NCBI GenBank assembly: GCA_963776735.1
Contig: CAVZNV010000001.1
Location: 74,151-138,150 of the forward strand
Origin: PALSA-612 sp963776735
GTDB lineage: Bacteria > Actinomycetota > Thermoleophilia > Gaiellales > Gaiellaceae
Direction of reading: 5' to 3'
Length of the DNA stretch: 64,000 bases
Positions 18,509 to 26,671 of this stretch are shown piece by piece. Both the position numbers and the translations under genes were made by a program. The notes under the pieces are model-generated. The model searched no databases. It worked only from the letters and a program-made list of their open reading frames with translations, and was not told the origin of the DNA. Positions within the stretch are counted from its first letter, which is position 1; each line of letters starts with the position of its first letter.

Positions 18509-19243
18509 GTGCCCGATTCAGGCCTGCTCGCGTTCGCGCTCGAATTGGCCGACCTGGCCGATTCCGTCAGCCTCCCGCGCTTCCGTGCAGCTGACCTGCG
18601 TATCGAGACGAAGCCCGATCTGACTCCGGTGACCGATGCCGACCGGGCGGTCGAGCGGGCGCTCCGCGAGCGGATCGAGGCCGCCCGGCCGGGCGACGCC
18701 GTCTTCGGCGAGGAGGAGGGCGGAGCCGCCGTGGCTTCGGGCTGGGTGATCGACCCGATCGACGGCACGCGGAACTTCTCGCGCGGAGTACCGGTCTGGG
18801 CGACGCTGATTGCGTTCGAACGCGAGGGCGTTCCGGAGTGCGGCGTCGTCTCCGCTCCGGCGCTGGGCCGCCGGTGGTGGGGCGCGCGCGCGGAGGGAGC
18901 CTTCCGCGACGGCGAGCGCATACGCGTTTCCGCGGTCGCCCGGATCCCCGACGCAGCGGTTGCGGCGTCCTACGCGCGCGACCTCACGGCGCTCGAGCCG
19001 GTGGTCTGGCACCTCCGCGGCTTCGGCGACTTCTGGCAGCACATGCTCGTCGCGGAGGGCGCGCTCGACGCCGCGGTCGATGCGCACCTCGCACGCTGGG
19101 ACACGGCGGCGCTCGTGCCGATCGTCGAGGAAGCGGGCGGCCGGATCACAGGGCTCGACGGCGGGCCTCCACGTGACGGCGAGCAGGTCGTCAGCTCGAA
19201 CGGCCTGATCCACGACGAGGTGCTGGCGGTTCTCGGCGCCTGA
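18509..19243 (+). CDS. Inositol-monophosphatase family phosphatase (HisN/IMPase-like)
   Basis: This 244-residue protein has all metal-site motifs of the Mg-dependent phosphatase superfamily: TPVTDADRAVERAL, GEEEG (residue ~68), WVIDPIDGTRNFSRG (~80) and WDTAALVPIVEEAGG (~190). In actinobacteria this branch includes histidinol-phosphatase HisN and inositol or sugar phosphatases. Position as the first gene of the Wzx/GT operon hints at a sugar-phosphate role, but a histidine biosynthetic role cannot be excluded. The start at GTG 18509 fits the TAGGCT hexamer just upstream. Confidence 0.83.
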   Translation: MPDSGLLAFALELADLADSVSLPRFRAADLRIETKPDLTPVTDADRAVERALRERIEAARPGDAVFGEEEGGAAVASGWVIDPIDGTRNFSRGVPVWATLIAFEREGVPECGVVSAPALGRRWWGARAEGAFRDGERIRVSAVARIPDAAVAASYARDLTALEPVVWHLRGFGDFWQHMLVAEGALDAAVDAHLARWDTAALVPIVEEAGGRITGLDGGPPRDGEQVVSSNGLIHDEVLAVLGA

Positions 19244-19256
19244 GAGGGCACACTGG

Positions 19257-20609
19257 TTGGTCGTGAGCAGCTTCCTCCGCTCGAACTTCCGCCGCTCGGC
19301 AGCCGCGGCAGGCATCTACATCTCGGTCGGCTTCGGGTTCCTCGCCACCGTCCTGACGAAGCGGCAGATGGACACCGTCGAGTTCGGGCTCCTCTCGACC
19401 GTGATCGTCAGCGCGGGCTTCTTCCAGACGCTGCTCGACTTCACCGCCGAGGAGGCGCTGGTCAAGTACGGCTTCGACTACACGACGGCCGGCGACTGGG
19501 GGCGGCTGCGCCGGCTGTTTCGCGCGGCGCTCGTCGTCAAGATGGCGGGTGGGCTGGCGGCGGCGGTCGTGCTGGTCGCGATGGCGCCGTTCGCCGACCG
19601 GATCTTCCACGGCCACGACCTCGAGGTGCCGTTCCTGATCGCGTCGCTGCTTCCGTTTCTCCAGAGCCCGGAGGGCGTGTCGAGCGCGGCGCTGATCCTG
19701 CACGGCCGCTACGACATCCGCGGCTGGATGCTCGCATCGTCGATGGCGCTGCGCCTTGCAGGTCTCGCGATCGGCGCGCACTACGGCGTGACCGATGCGG
19801 TGATCGGGCTCGTCATCTCCCAGGCCGCGGCGACGTTGATCCTCGGCGGAGCAGGCATCTACGCGTTCCGTAGGTTCCCGCACGCCGACCACATGCAGCT
19901 CGGGGCGCACCGCCGCGGGATCCTCGGCTTCGTCGTCCAGTCGAGCATCGCCACCGGCGTGGTGTCGTTGCGCGGGACGCTGTCGCCGATCCTGCTCGGC
20001 GTCGTCACGAACCCGACCGAGCTCGGCTACTTCCGCATCGCGCAGTCGCCGCAGAACGGGTTCGCATCGCTGTCGGCGCCCGTGCGGCTGATCATGCTCA
20101 CCGAGCAGACGCGGGACTGGTCGCAGGGCGCATTCTCGGCCGTGTTCGCGGGACTGAAGCGATACATGATCGGCGCCACGCTGCTGATGGTCGTGGTCGT
20201 GCCGCCGCTGTTCGTGTTCATGCAGGACCTGATCCGGATCGTCTTCTACCCGGGCGGGAACGGTGCGCACGACGCGGCGAACATCGCACCGGCCGCGCGC
20301 TTCGTGCTCGTCGCCGGCGCGCTGCAGGTGATCTGGGGCTGGTCGAAGTCGTTCCCGGTCTCGATCGGCCGGCCGGGTCTGCGGGTGTTCGCGCACGGGA
20401 TCGAGTCGGCGGTTCTGATCCCGCTCGTGGTCGTCTTCGGACTCGCGTGGGGCGCGACCGGAGCGGGAGCCGCGGTGCTCGTCTCGACGGTCGTCTTCTG
20501 CGCGCTCTGGACGGTGCTGCTCGTTCGCATCCATCGCGAGCCGCGCGCTGCGCCGACGGCGACTCCGGCGCCGAGCACGGTTGAGATCGAAGCGTCGGGC
20601 GGGCTGTGA
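19257..20609 (+). CDS. Wzx-like oligosaccharide flippase (MOP superfamily)
   Basis: This 450-residue protein carries ~12-14 predicted membrane helices with the MOP/polysaccharide-biosynthesis pattern: an N-terminal SVGFGFLATVLTKRQMDTVE, central GTLSPILLGVVTNPTELGYF and a charged break before the last helices. Flippases of this type move undecaprenyl-PP-linked repeat units across the membrane. The start is either TTG 19257 (8 nt after GAGAGGG) or GTG 19263. The 3' end overlaps the GTG of the first of three consecutive GT4 genes. Confidence 0.85.
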   Translation: MVVSSFLRSNFRRSAAAAGIYISVGFGFLATVLTKRQMDTVEFGLLSTVIVSAGFFQTLLDFTAEEALVKYGFDYTTAGDWGRLRRLFRAALVVKMAGGLAAAVVLVAMAPFADRIFHGHDLEVPFLIASLLPFLQSPEGVSSAALILHGRYDIRGWMLASSMALRLAGLAIGAHYGVTDAVIGLVISQAAATLILGGAGIYAFRRFPHADHMQLGAHRRGILGFVVQSSIATGVVSLRGTLSPILLGVVTNPTELGYFRIAQSPQNGFASLSAPVRLIMLTEQTRDWSQGAFSAVFAGLKRYMIGATLLMVVVVPPLFVFMQDLIRIVFYPGGNGAHDAANIAPAARFVLVAGALQVIWGWSKSFPVSIGRPGLRVFAHGIESAVLIPLVVVFGLAWGATGAGAAVLVSTVVFCALWTVLLVRIHREPRAAPTATPAPSTVEIEASGGL

Positions 20610-21709
20610 GGATCCTCGTCGTCTCCGGGATCTGGCCGCCGGACGTCGGCGGCCCGGCCAGCCACGCGCCGGAGGTGGCGGCGTTCCTGCGCTCGCGCGG
20701 GCACGACGTCGAGGTCGTGACGACGGCCGACCGCGAGCCGGCGCGCGAGGACTATCCCGTGCACTGGGTTTCGCGCTCGCTGCCCGTGGGGGTGCGGCAC
20801 GTCGCGGCGGCCGAGAAGATCCGCTCGCGCGCTGCGCGGGCCGACGTCGTCTACTCGACCGGGATGCTCGGGCGGACGGCCGCAGGCACCGCTGTGGCAC
20901 GGAAGCCGTTCGTCGCCAAGCTGACGCAGGACCCGGCCTTCGAACGGGCCCTGCGGCGCGGGCAGTTCGCGGGCGACCCGGTCGAGTTCCAGTCGAGCGG
21001 ATCGGCGAAGGCGCTGCGGGCAGCACGCGACCAGGAGCTGCGCAGGGCTGCTCACGTCGTCTGCCCCAGCTCGTTCCTGGCGGAGCTCGTGCGCGGCTGG
21101 GGCATTCCGGCCGAGCGGATCTCTGTGCTGCCGAATCCAACGCCGCCCTTGCCCGACCTGCCGCCGCGCGAGCCCGCCGAGCGGCCGCTGCTCGCGTTCG
21201 CCGGGCGCATGACCGCTCCGAAGGCGCTCGGAGTCGCGCTCGAGGCAGTGGCGCAGGTGCCCGACGTCGACCTCGCGCTGGCGGGCGACGGGGACGAGCG
21301 CGCCGCGCTCGAGGCGCAGGCGCGAGAGCTGGGGCTCGACGGACGCGCGCGCTTCCTGGGCTCCCTCCCGCGCGACGAGGTGCTCGCGCTCTTCCGCCGG
21401 GCCGACGCAGCGCTGCTCTCTTCCGCGTGGGAGAACTTCCCGCACACGCTCGTCGAGGCGCTCGCGGTCGGCACGCCGGCGATCGCGACCTCGGTCGGCG
21501 GTGTGCCCGAGATCGTGACGGACGGCGAGAACGGGCTGCTCGTCGAGCCAGGCGACCCGGCCGCGCTTGCGGACGCGATCCGCCGCTTCCTCGGAGATGC
21601 CGACCTCCGCGCGCGCCTGACCGCGGCCGCGGCGCCCTCGGCGGAGCGCTTCTCGCCCGGGCGCATCTACGGGCAGCTGGAAGAGATCCTCGTCCGCGCC
21701 GCCGAGTGA
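20606..21709 (+). CDS. GT4 family glycosyltransferase
   Basis: This 367-residue GT-B enzyme begins at GTG 20606, overlapping the flippase stop. It has ILVVSGIWPPDVGGPASHAP at the N-terminus. The donor-domain motifs are LAFAGRMTAPKALGVALEAV, SSAWENFPHTLVEALAVGTP (E-x7-E) and TSVGGVPEIV. It probably extends the lipid-linked repeat unit in the cytoplasm. It is one of a run of glycosyltransferases translated with 4-base overlaps, implying coordinated stoichiometry. Confidence 0.87.
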   Translation: MRILVVSGIWPPDVGGPASHAPEVAAFLRSRGHDVEVVTTADREPAREDYPVHWVSRSLPVGVRHVAAAEKIRSRAARADVVYSTGMLGRTAAGTAVARKPFVAKLTQDPAFERALRRGQFAGDPVEFQSSGSAKALRAARDQELRRAAHVVCPSSFLAELVRGWGIPAERISVLPNPTPPLPDLPPREPAERPLLAFAGRMTAPKALGVALEAVAQVPDVDLALAGDGDERAALEAQARELGLDGRARFLGSLPRDEVLALFRRADAALLSSAWENFPHTLVEALAVGTPAIATSVGGVPEIVTDGENGLLVEPGDPAALADAIRRFLGDADLRARLTAAAAPSAERFSPGRIYGQLEEILVRAAE

Positions 21710-22803
21710 AACCGCGCATCCTGATCGTCGGGCGGTCGCGCTACCGGCTGCCGCTGGAGCCGAACCTGCAACGCAAGTTCGACGCGCTCGCGGCCGAGCT
21801 GGACCTGCGCGTGCTCGCAAGCGCGCGGGACGGCTCCCAGACCCGCGACGAGACGTTCAGGCTCGCACCGCGCCGCGAGCAACTCGACGGGCCGAGGTTC
21901 TGGGCCGAGCTGCCCTTCCGCGCCTGGCGCGAGATCGAGGCGTTCCAGCCCGACGCCGTGCTCGTGCAGAGCCCGTACGAGGCGGCCGCCGTACTCGCGG
22001 CGCGGCGCGGCGAGCCGGTGATCCTCGAGGTGCACGGCGACTGGCGGACGGCGACGCGGCTCTACGGCTCGGGCGCGCGGCAGCTCCTGGCGCCCGTTGC
22101 CGATCGTGTGGCGCTCGAGGCGGTTCGCCGCGTCGACGCCGTGCGCACGATCTCGAGCTACACGACCGGGCTCGTGCGGGCGGCGGGCGTCGAGCCGGCG
22201 GCGACCTTCCCGGCGTTCATGGATCTCGATCCGTTCCTCGGGCCTGTCGCGCCGCTGCCGGAGCAGCCGTCCGTGCTGTTCGTGGGCGTGCTCGAGCGCT
22301 ATAAGGACGTCGACGGGCTCGCCGACGCGTGGCGCCTCGCGGCGCCGCGGCTGCCCGGAGTGACGCTGCGGATCGTCGGCGACGGCAGCCGCTCGCATGT
22401 CGTGGAGGAGCTGATCCGCGCGCTGCCCGGGCAGGTCGAGTGGACGCCTTCGGTGTCGAACGACGCCGTCGCCGGGCTACTCGACGCTGTCACCGTGCTC
22501 GTCCTGCCGTCCCGGTCGGAAGGACTCGGCCGCATCGTCGTCGAGGCGCTCTGCCGCGGCCGCCCGGTAGCGGCAACGCGCGTGGGCGGGATCACCGACC
22601 TCGTCCGCGACGGCGAGAACGGACTGCTCGTCGACGTCCGGAGTCCGGCTGCGCTCGCCGATGCGCTCGTCGCCGTGCTCTCCGATCGCGCGCTCGCCGA
22701 GCGCCTGGCCGCGGCTGCGGGGCCGAGCGTCGTCCCCTGGCTCGCGACGCCGGAGGACTACGCCCGCCGGACGCGCGAGCTGGTCGAGCAGGTGCGCCGG
22801 TGA
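21706..22803 (+). CDS. GT4 family glycosyltransferase, tandem paralogue 1
   Basis: This 365-residue protein starts at GTG 21706. It begins ILIVGRSRYRLPLEPNLQRK, with ILEVHGDWRTATRLYGSG in the middle and PSRSEGLGRIVVEALCRGRP (E-x7-E) in the donor domain. Residue for residue it parallels the next gene (VHGNWRHSTRLYGSS; PSRYEGLGRVVIEAFARGRG), so the pair arose by tandem duplication. Divergence in the acceptor half suggests the two enzymes add sugars at different positions. Confidence 0.86.
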   Translation: MKPRILIVGRSRYRLPLEPNLQRKFDALAAELDLRVLASARDGSQTRDETFRLAPRREQLDGPRFWAELPFRAWREIEAFQPDAVLVQSPYEAAAVLAARRGEPVILEVHGDWRTATRLYGSGARQLLAPVADRVALEAVRRVDAVRTISSYTTGLVRAAGVEPAATFPAFMDLDPFLGPVAPLPEQPSVLFVGVLERYKDVDGLADAWRLAAPRLPGVTLRIVGDGSRSHVVEELIRALPGQVEWTPSVSNDAVAGLLDAVTVLVLPSRSEGLGRIVVEALCRGRPVAATRVGGITDLVRDGENGLLVDVRSPAALADALVAVLSDRALAERLAAAAGPSVVPWLATPEDYARRTRELVEQVRR

Positions 22804-23867
22804 GCCGGCCGCGCGTGCTCTTCGTCGGCCCGACGCGATACGAGCTGCCGCTCTCCCCGGGCCTCGAACGGAAGTGGTCGGCGATCGAACTCGAGCTCGA
22901 AGTCCGCATCCTCGCCCGCCAAGTAACACAGTGTTACAAGGTCGACCCGCGGTTCGAGCTCGTCGGCGGGTCGTTCTACGGCTCTCTGCCCGTTCGCGTG
23001 CGTCGCGCGGTGCGTGACTTCCGGCCACAGGCGATCGTCGCCGAGGATCCGCGGACGGCCGCGCTCGTCCTCGCCGGCCGCCCGGACGTGCCGGTGATCG
23101 CCGAGGTGCACGGCAACTGGCGGCACTCGACACGCCTCTACGGCTCGTCGGGCCGCCGCGCCCTGTCGCCGCTCGTCGACCGGTTCGACGAGTACGGCGT
23201 GCGGCACGCCGCCGCGGTGCGCGCGCTCTCCGGCTACACGGCCGGGCTCGTCGACGTTGCTCGCGGACGCCCGCCGGACGCGGTCTTCCCCACCTACAGC
23301 GACCTCGCGGTCTTCACCGAGAGCCCTGTCCGGCCGTTGCCGGCGGAGCCCGTCGCGCTCTTCGTGGGCGTGCTCGAGCCGTACAAGAACGTCGAGGGGC
23401 TGGCCGCGGCCTGGCAGCTCGTGGCGCCCCAGGTGCCGGGCGCAAAGCTCGTCGTCGTGGGCAAGGGCTCGCAGCGCGACGCGATCGAGCCCATCGCGGA
23501 CGAGTACCACGAACGGGTCGCGCCCGACAAGATCGCGGCCAAGCTCGACGCCTCGACGGTGCTCGTGCTCCCGTCCCGCTACGAGGGCCTGGGCCGGGTC
23601 GTGATCGAGGCGTTCGCCCGCGGCCGTGGAGTCGTCGCCACGCGGGCCGGCGGCATCCTCGATCTGGTCGAGGACGGTTGCGAGGGTCTGCTCGTCGAGC
23701 CCGAGGACACGCAAGGACTGGCCGACGCCCTCGTCCGCGTGCTTTCCGACCGCGCGCTCGCGGAGCGGCTCGGCGCGGCAGCCCACGAGCGGTTCCCCGA
23801 GTGGAACCAGACGCCGGAGCAGTTCGCCGAGCGGCTGCGGGCGCTCGTGGACACCGTCATAAACTGA
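22800..23867 (+). CDS. GT4 family glycosyltransferase, tandem paralogue 2 (contains palindrome R3)
   Basis: This 355-residue protein starts at GTG 22800. The N-terminus VLFVGPTRYELPLSPGLERK matches paralogue 1. At residues ~40-48 the sequence RQVTQCYKVD is encoded by palindrome R3, in frame. The corresponding loop of the paralogue has the same length but unrelated sequence (ARDGSQTRDE). The donor motifs FVGVLEPYKNVEGLAAAW and PSRYEGLGRVVIEAF are intact, so the enzyme is probably functional despite the repeat in a surface loop. Confidence 0.86.
   Translation: MSRPRVLFVGPTRYELPLSPGLERKWSAIELELEVRILARQVTQCYKVDPRFELVGGSFYGSLPVRVRRAVRDFRPQAIVAEDPRTAALVLAGRPDVPVIAEVHGNWRHSTRLYGSSGRRALSPLVDRFDEYGVRHAAAVRALSGYTAGLVDVARGRPPDAVFPTYSDLAVFTESPVRPLPAEPVALFVGVLEPYKNVEGLAAAWQLVAPQVPGAKLVVVGKGSQRDAIEPIADEYHERVAPDKIAAKLDASTVLVLPSRYEGLGRVVIEAFARGRGVVATRAGGILDLVEDGCEGLLVEPEDTQGLADALVRVLSDRALAERLGAAAHERFPEWNQTPEQFAERLRALVDTVIN
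22920..22940. repeat. Palindromic repeat copy R3, inside a coding sequence
   Basis: GTAACAC and GTGTTAC (7-bp perfect arms) flank a central A, with CAA and AAG outside. It encodes QVTQCYK within a GT4 gene without breaking the frame. Confidence 0.65.
23860..23865 (+). promoter_or_regulatory. Putative -10 hexamer (TAAACT) before the deacetylase
   Basis: TAAACT overlaps the stop of the preceding gene and ends 6 nt before GTG 23872. It may give an internal promoter within the operon. Confidence 0.35.
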
Positions 23868-23871
23868 CTCC

Positions 23872-24759
23872 GTGCGTGCGGACGAGCTCAAGCAGGCGCT
23901 GAAGAACGGCGTCTACCGGTCGCTCGGCGAGGCGGCGACAGGCGCCGGCGCAGTCGACCTCGACCGGACGCTCTGCGTGCTCATGTACCACAAGGTCAAC
24001 GACGTCGACGGCAACACGGTCACCGTCCCGATCAGTCAGTTCGACGAGCAGATGTCGCAGCTCCGCGAGCTCGGCTACACGGTCGTCTCGCTCGACGACG
24101 TCCTCGCGCACTACCTCGAGCGGCGTCCGCTGCCCAGGCAATCCGTGCTGATCACCTTCGACGACGGCTACCTCGACAACCTCGAGAACGCGATGCCGAT
24201 CCTCCGGCATCACGGCTATCCGGCGGTGCTCTTCGCGCCGATCGGGTATCTCGGCGGCAGCCGGCCGCTGCCGCACGACGAGCACCTCGCTGCCCGCGGC
24301 ATCGTCAACCGGACGCTCGACTGGAGCCAGCTCGCCGAGCTCGAGGCAGGCGGGATCCGCGTCGAGTCGCACGGCATCGGCCACCGCCCGCTCGCCGACC
24401 TCGAGGTCGACGAGGCGGCGCGCGAGATCACGCTCTCGAAGCTGCGGCTCGAGGAGGCGCTCGGCCGGCCCGTGCGCGCGTTCGCCTACGTGAAAGGCTC
24501 GGAGGCGCACTACCGGCCCGTCCACCTGAGCCTGCTCCGGCAGGCGGGCTACGACGTGGCGTTCACGTCGATCTCGGGCGGCAACGGCTCGCGCTCCGAT
24601 CCGCTGCAGCTCCATCGCTACAACGTCGAGCCCTATCCGCAACGCACCTTCGAGCTCGTTCTCGCCGGCGCGTGCGACCTGATCGCGCTCAAGGACACGA
24701 TCGCGGGAACGCACGCGCGGCGCTGGTTCAACGCGGCGCTGGGCACGTCGACCAAGTGA
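23872..24759 (+). CDS. Polysaccharide deacetylase (NodB/CE4 family)
   Basis: This 295-residue protein shows CVLMYHKVND, the catalytic/metal motif ITFDDGYLDN (Asp-Asp near residue 97), the zinc-binding SHGIGHRPL (H-x3-H near 166) and a conserved FAYVKG segment. CE4 enzymes remove acetyl groups from N-acetylated sugars. No signal peptide is visible, so it may act on a lipid-linked intermediate inside the cell. It is followed in a 4-base overlap by a GNAT acetyltransferase; together they suggest swapping of acyl groups on an amino sugar. Confidence 0.84.
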   Translation: MRADELKQALKNGVYRSLGEAATGAGAVDLDRTLCVLMYHKVNDVDGNTVTVPISQFDEQMSQLRELGYTVVSLDDVLAHYLERRPLPRQSVLITFDDGYLDNLENAMPILRHHGYPAVLFAPIGYLGGSRPLPHDEHLAARGIVNRTLDWSQLAELEAGGIRVESHGIGHRPLADLEVDEAAREITLSKLRLEEALGRPVRAFAYVKGSEAHYRPVHLSLLRQAGYDVAFTSISGGNGSRSDPLQLHRYNVEPYPQRTFELVLAGACDLIALKDTIAGTHARRWFNAALGTSTK

Positions 24760-25625
24760 GTTTCGAGCTCGCGACGTACGAGCCCGCCGACCGCGAGGCC
24801 TACCTCGGGCTGCTCCGCAAGGCCTGGGGCGTGCGGACGATGACGGGCGCCGAGTTCGACTGGTGGTTCGCCGGCAATCCGGCCGGGAGCCTGATGTCGG
24901 TCGCGCGGATCAAGGGCCGCGTCGTCGGGGTGGCGGCACACTCGCTCGCGCGGATGGTCCTCGCCGGCGACGAGCGGCTCGCCGCCTTCTCGGTGCACGC
25001 GACGACGCACGAGTCGGCGCGCGGGCAGGGGATCTTCGTCGAGCTCGAGCGCAAGCACGAGCGCGAGGCGCAGGAGCGAGGCGTCGCCGTCGTGCTGGCC
25101 TTCGCGAGCGCGCCGACGGCGCCGATCTTCCTCGGGCCGCTCGGCTGGACGGAGATCGCCCGGCTTCGCGTCTGGGGCCGGCCGCTGCTCTCCCAGGCCG
25201 CGGCGCCGGCGCCTTGCGAGCGGTTCGACGACCCGCTGGACTGCGCGGCGGCGTGGCCGAACCACGTTGTGCGCGACGCCGAGTACCTCAACTGGCGCTT
25301 CCTCGATTCGCCGCGCGGCTATCGCGTAGTCCGGGACGAGTCCGGCCACGCCGCGGTCGGCCGCACGAGCTACCGGGGGATCGAGACGGCGGTGCTGGCC
25401 GACTTCACGGGCGGCTCGCGCAACCTCCTGCGGCGTGCGCTCGCGCTCACGAAGGCGCGCGCGATGATCGCGCTGCCTGCGCCCGACCAGCGGCGGCTCT
25501 TCCTCTCCCTCGGCTTCGTCCCGGCTCCGCACACGCTCCATCTGATGGGGAAGCCGCTCGCGGACCGGCTCGACCTCGATCCCGCCGCGTGGCGCTTCAC
25601 GCTCGGCGACACGGACTTCTTCTGA
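24756..25625 (+). CDS. GNAT-family N-acyltransferase
   Basis: This 289-residue protein starts at GTG 24756. The N-terminal GNAT fold has the acetyl-CoA loop signature VHATTHESARGQGIFVELER (R/Q-x-x-G-x-G/A), with VVLAFASAPTAPIFLGPLGW as the next strand and turn. The C-terminal half (EYLNWRFLDSPRGYRVV) resembles the second domain of exopolysaccharide-locus GNATs. It would acylate an amino sugar of the repeat unit, plausibly after the adjacent deacetylase acts. Acyl donor and acceptor are inferred. Confidence 0.75.
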   Translation: MSFELATYEPADREAYLGLLRKAWGVRTMTGAEFDWWFAGNPAGSLMSVARIKGRVVGVAAHSLARMVLAGDERLAAFSVHATTHESARGQGIFVELERKHEREAQERGVAVVLAFASAPTAPIFLGPLGWTEIARLRVWGRPLLSQAAAPAPCERFDDPLDCAAAWPNHVVRDAEYLNWRFLDSPRGYRVVRDESGHAAVGRTSYRGIETAVLADFTGGSRNLLRRALALTKARAMIALPAPDQRRLFLSLGFVPAPHTLHLMGKPLADRLDLDPAAWRFTLGDTDFF

Positions 25626-26671
25626 TGCGGAAGCTGATCTTCATCACGCAGCAGGTCGACCCGGGCCATCCGGCGCTGGCCGCGACGGTGCCGATGATCG
25701 CCGCGCTCGCGACCCGGGTGGACGAGGTCGTGGTGCTCGCCGATCGCACCGTCGCCGGGACGCTGCCCGCGAACTGCCGCTCGCTCTCGTTCGCGTCGCG
25801 CACGCGCGCGGGCCGCGGTGTGCGCTTCCAGGCGGAGCTCGTCCGCGAGCTGAAGCCGCGCCCCGTCGCGGTCGTCGCGCACATGTGCCCGATCTACGCG
25901 GTGCTCGCGGCACCGTTCGTCCGGCCGCTGCGCGTGCCGCTGCTGCTCTGGTACACGCACTGGGCGCGGACGAGGACGCTGGAGGCTGCGGCTCGCGCCG
26001 CGACGGCGATCGTCACGGTCGACCGCCGCTCGTTCCCGATCGACTCCCCGAAGGTGTTCCCGATCGGCCACGGCATCGACCTGGACGAGTTCCCGTGCGT
26101 CGACCGGCCCGACGGCGGCGACTTCCGGCTGGTCACGCTCGGCCGCTACTCGAAGGCGAAGGGTCTCGAGACAATCCTGCGCGGGGTCGGCGTTGCGCTG
26201 GAGCGCGGCCTCGATGTGCGACTGGAGGTGTTCGGTCCTGCGCTCAACGCGGCCGAGCGCGAGCATCGCGCTGCGCTCGAGCGGCTCGTCGGCGAGCTCG
26301 GCCTCGAGAAGCGCGTCCGGCTCGGACACGCCGTTCTCCGTGCCGAGGTGCCCGACGTGCTCGCGCGTGCGCGGGCGCTCGTGAACAACATGGAGGCGGG
26401 CGCGCCGGACAAGGTCGTCTACGAGGCGGCGGCGAGCTGCCTGCCGGTGCTCGTGTCGAACCCCGTGTTCGACTCGTTCACGGCCGGGCTTGGCGTGCCG
26501 CTCGTGTTCGGGCGCGACGATCCGACCGAGCTCGCCGACCGCATCGCCGGCCTGGCTGCCCTGCCGGCCGACGCCCGCACCGCCCTCGGTCGCGAGCTCC
26601 ACGACCGCGTCGCGAGAGACCACTCCGTCGACCACTGGGCGGACGCCGTCCTCGAGGTCGCACGCCGATGA
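25625..26671 (+). CDS. GT4 family glycosyltransferase
   Basis: This 348-residue protein has ATG 25625 overlapping the GNAT stop (TGATG). It begins KLIFITQQVDPGHPALAATV. The donor-domain features are LVTLGRYSKAKGLETILRGV and NNMEAGAPDKVVYEAAASCL, an atypical E-x7-E motif: MEAGAPDKVVYE in place of the common xxEGFGxxxxE. It is part of the Wzx/GT operon; its own stop overlaps the next ATG, and palindrome R4 starts one base later. Confidence 0.82.
   Translation: MRKLIFITQQVDPGHPALAATVPMIAALATRVDEVVVLADRTVAGTLPANCRSLSFASRTRAGRGVRFQAELVRELKPRPVAVVAHMCPIYAVLAAPFVRPLRVPLLLWYTHWARTRTLEAAARAATAIVTVDRRSFPIDSPKVFPIGHGIDLDEFPCVDRPDGGDFRLVTLGRYSKAKGLETILRGVGVALERGLDVRLEVFGPALNAAEREHRAALERLVGELGLEKRVRLGHAVLRAEVPDVLARARALVNNMEAGAPDKVVYEAAASCLPVLVSNPVFDSFTAGLGVPLVFGRDDPTELADRIAGLAALPADARTALGRELHDRVARDHSVDHWADAVLEVARR

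Noticed and set aside
18436..18921. An N-terminal extension of the Wzy-like protein to 18921.
   Set aside because: It is antisense to the phosphatase gene and low in hydrophobicity; ATG 18435 follows a good -10 hexamer.
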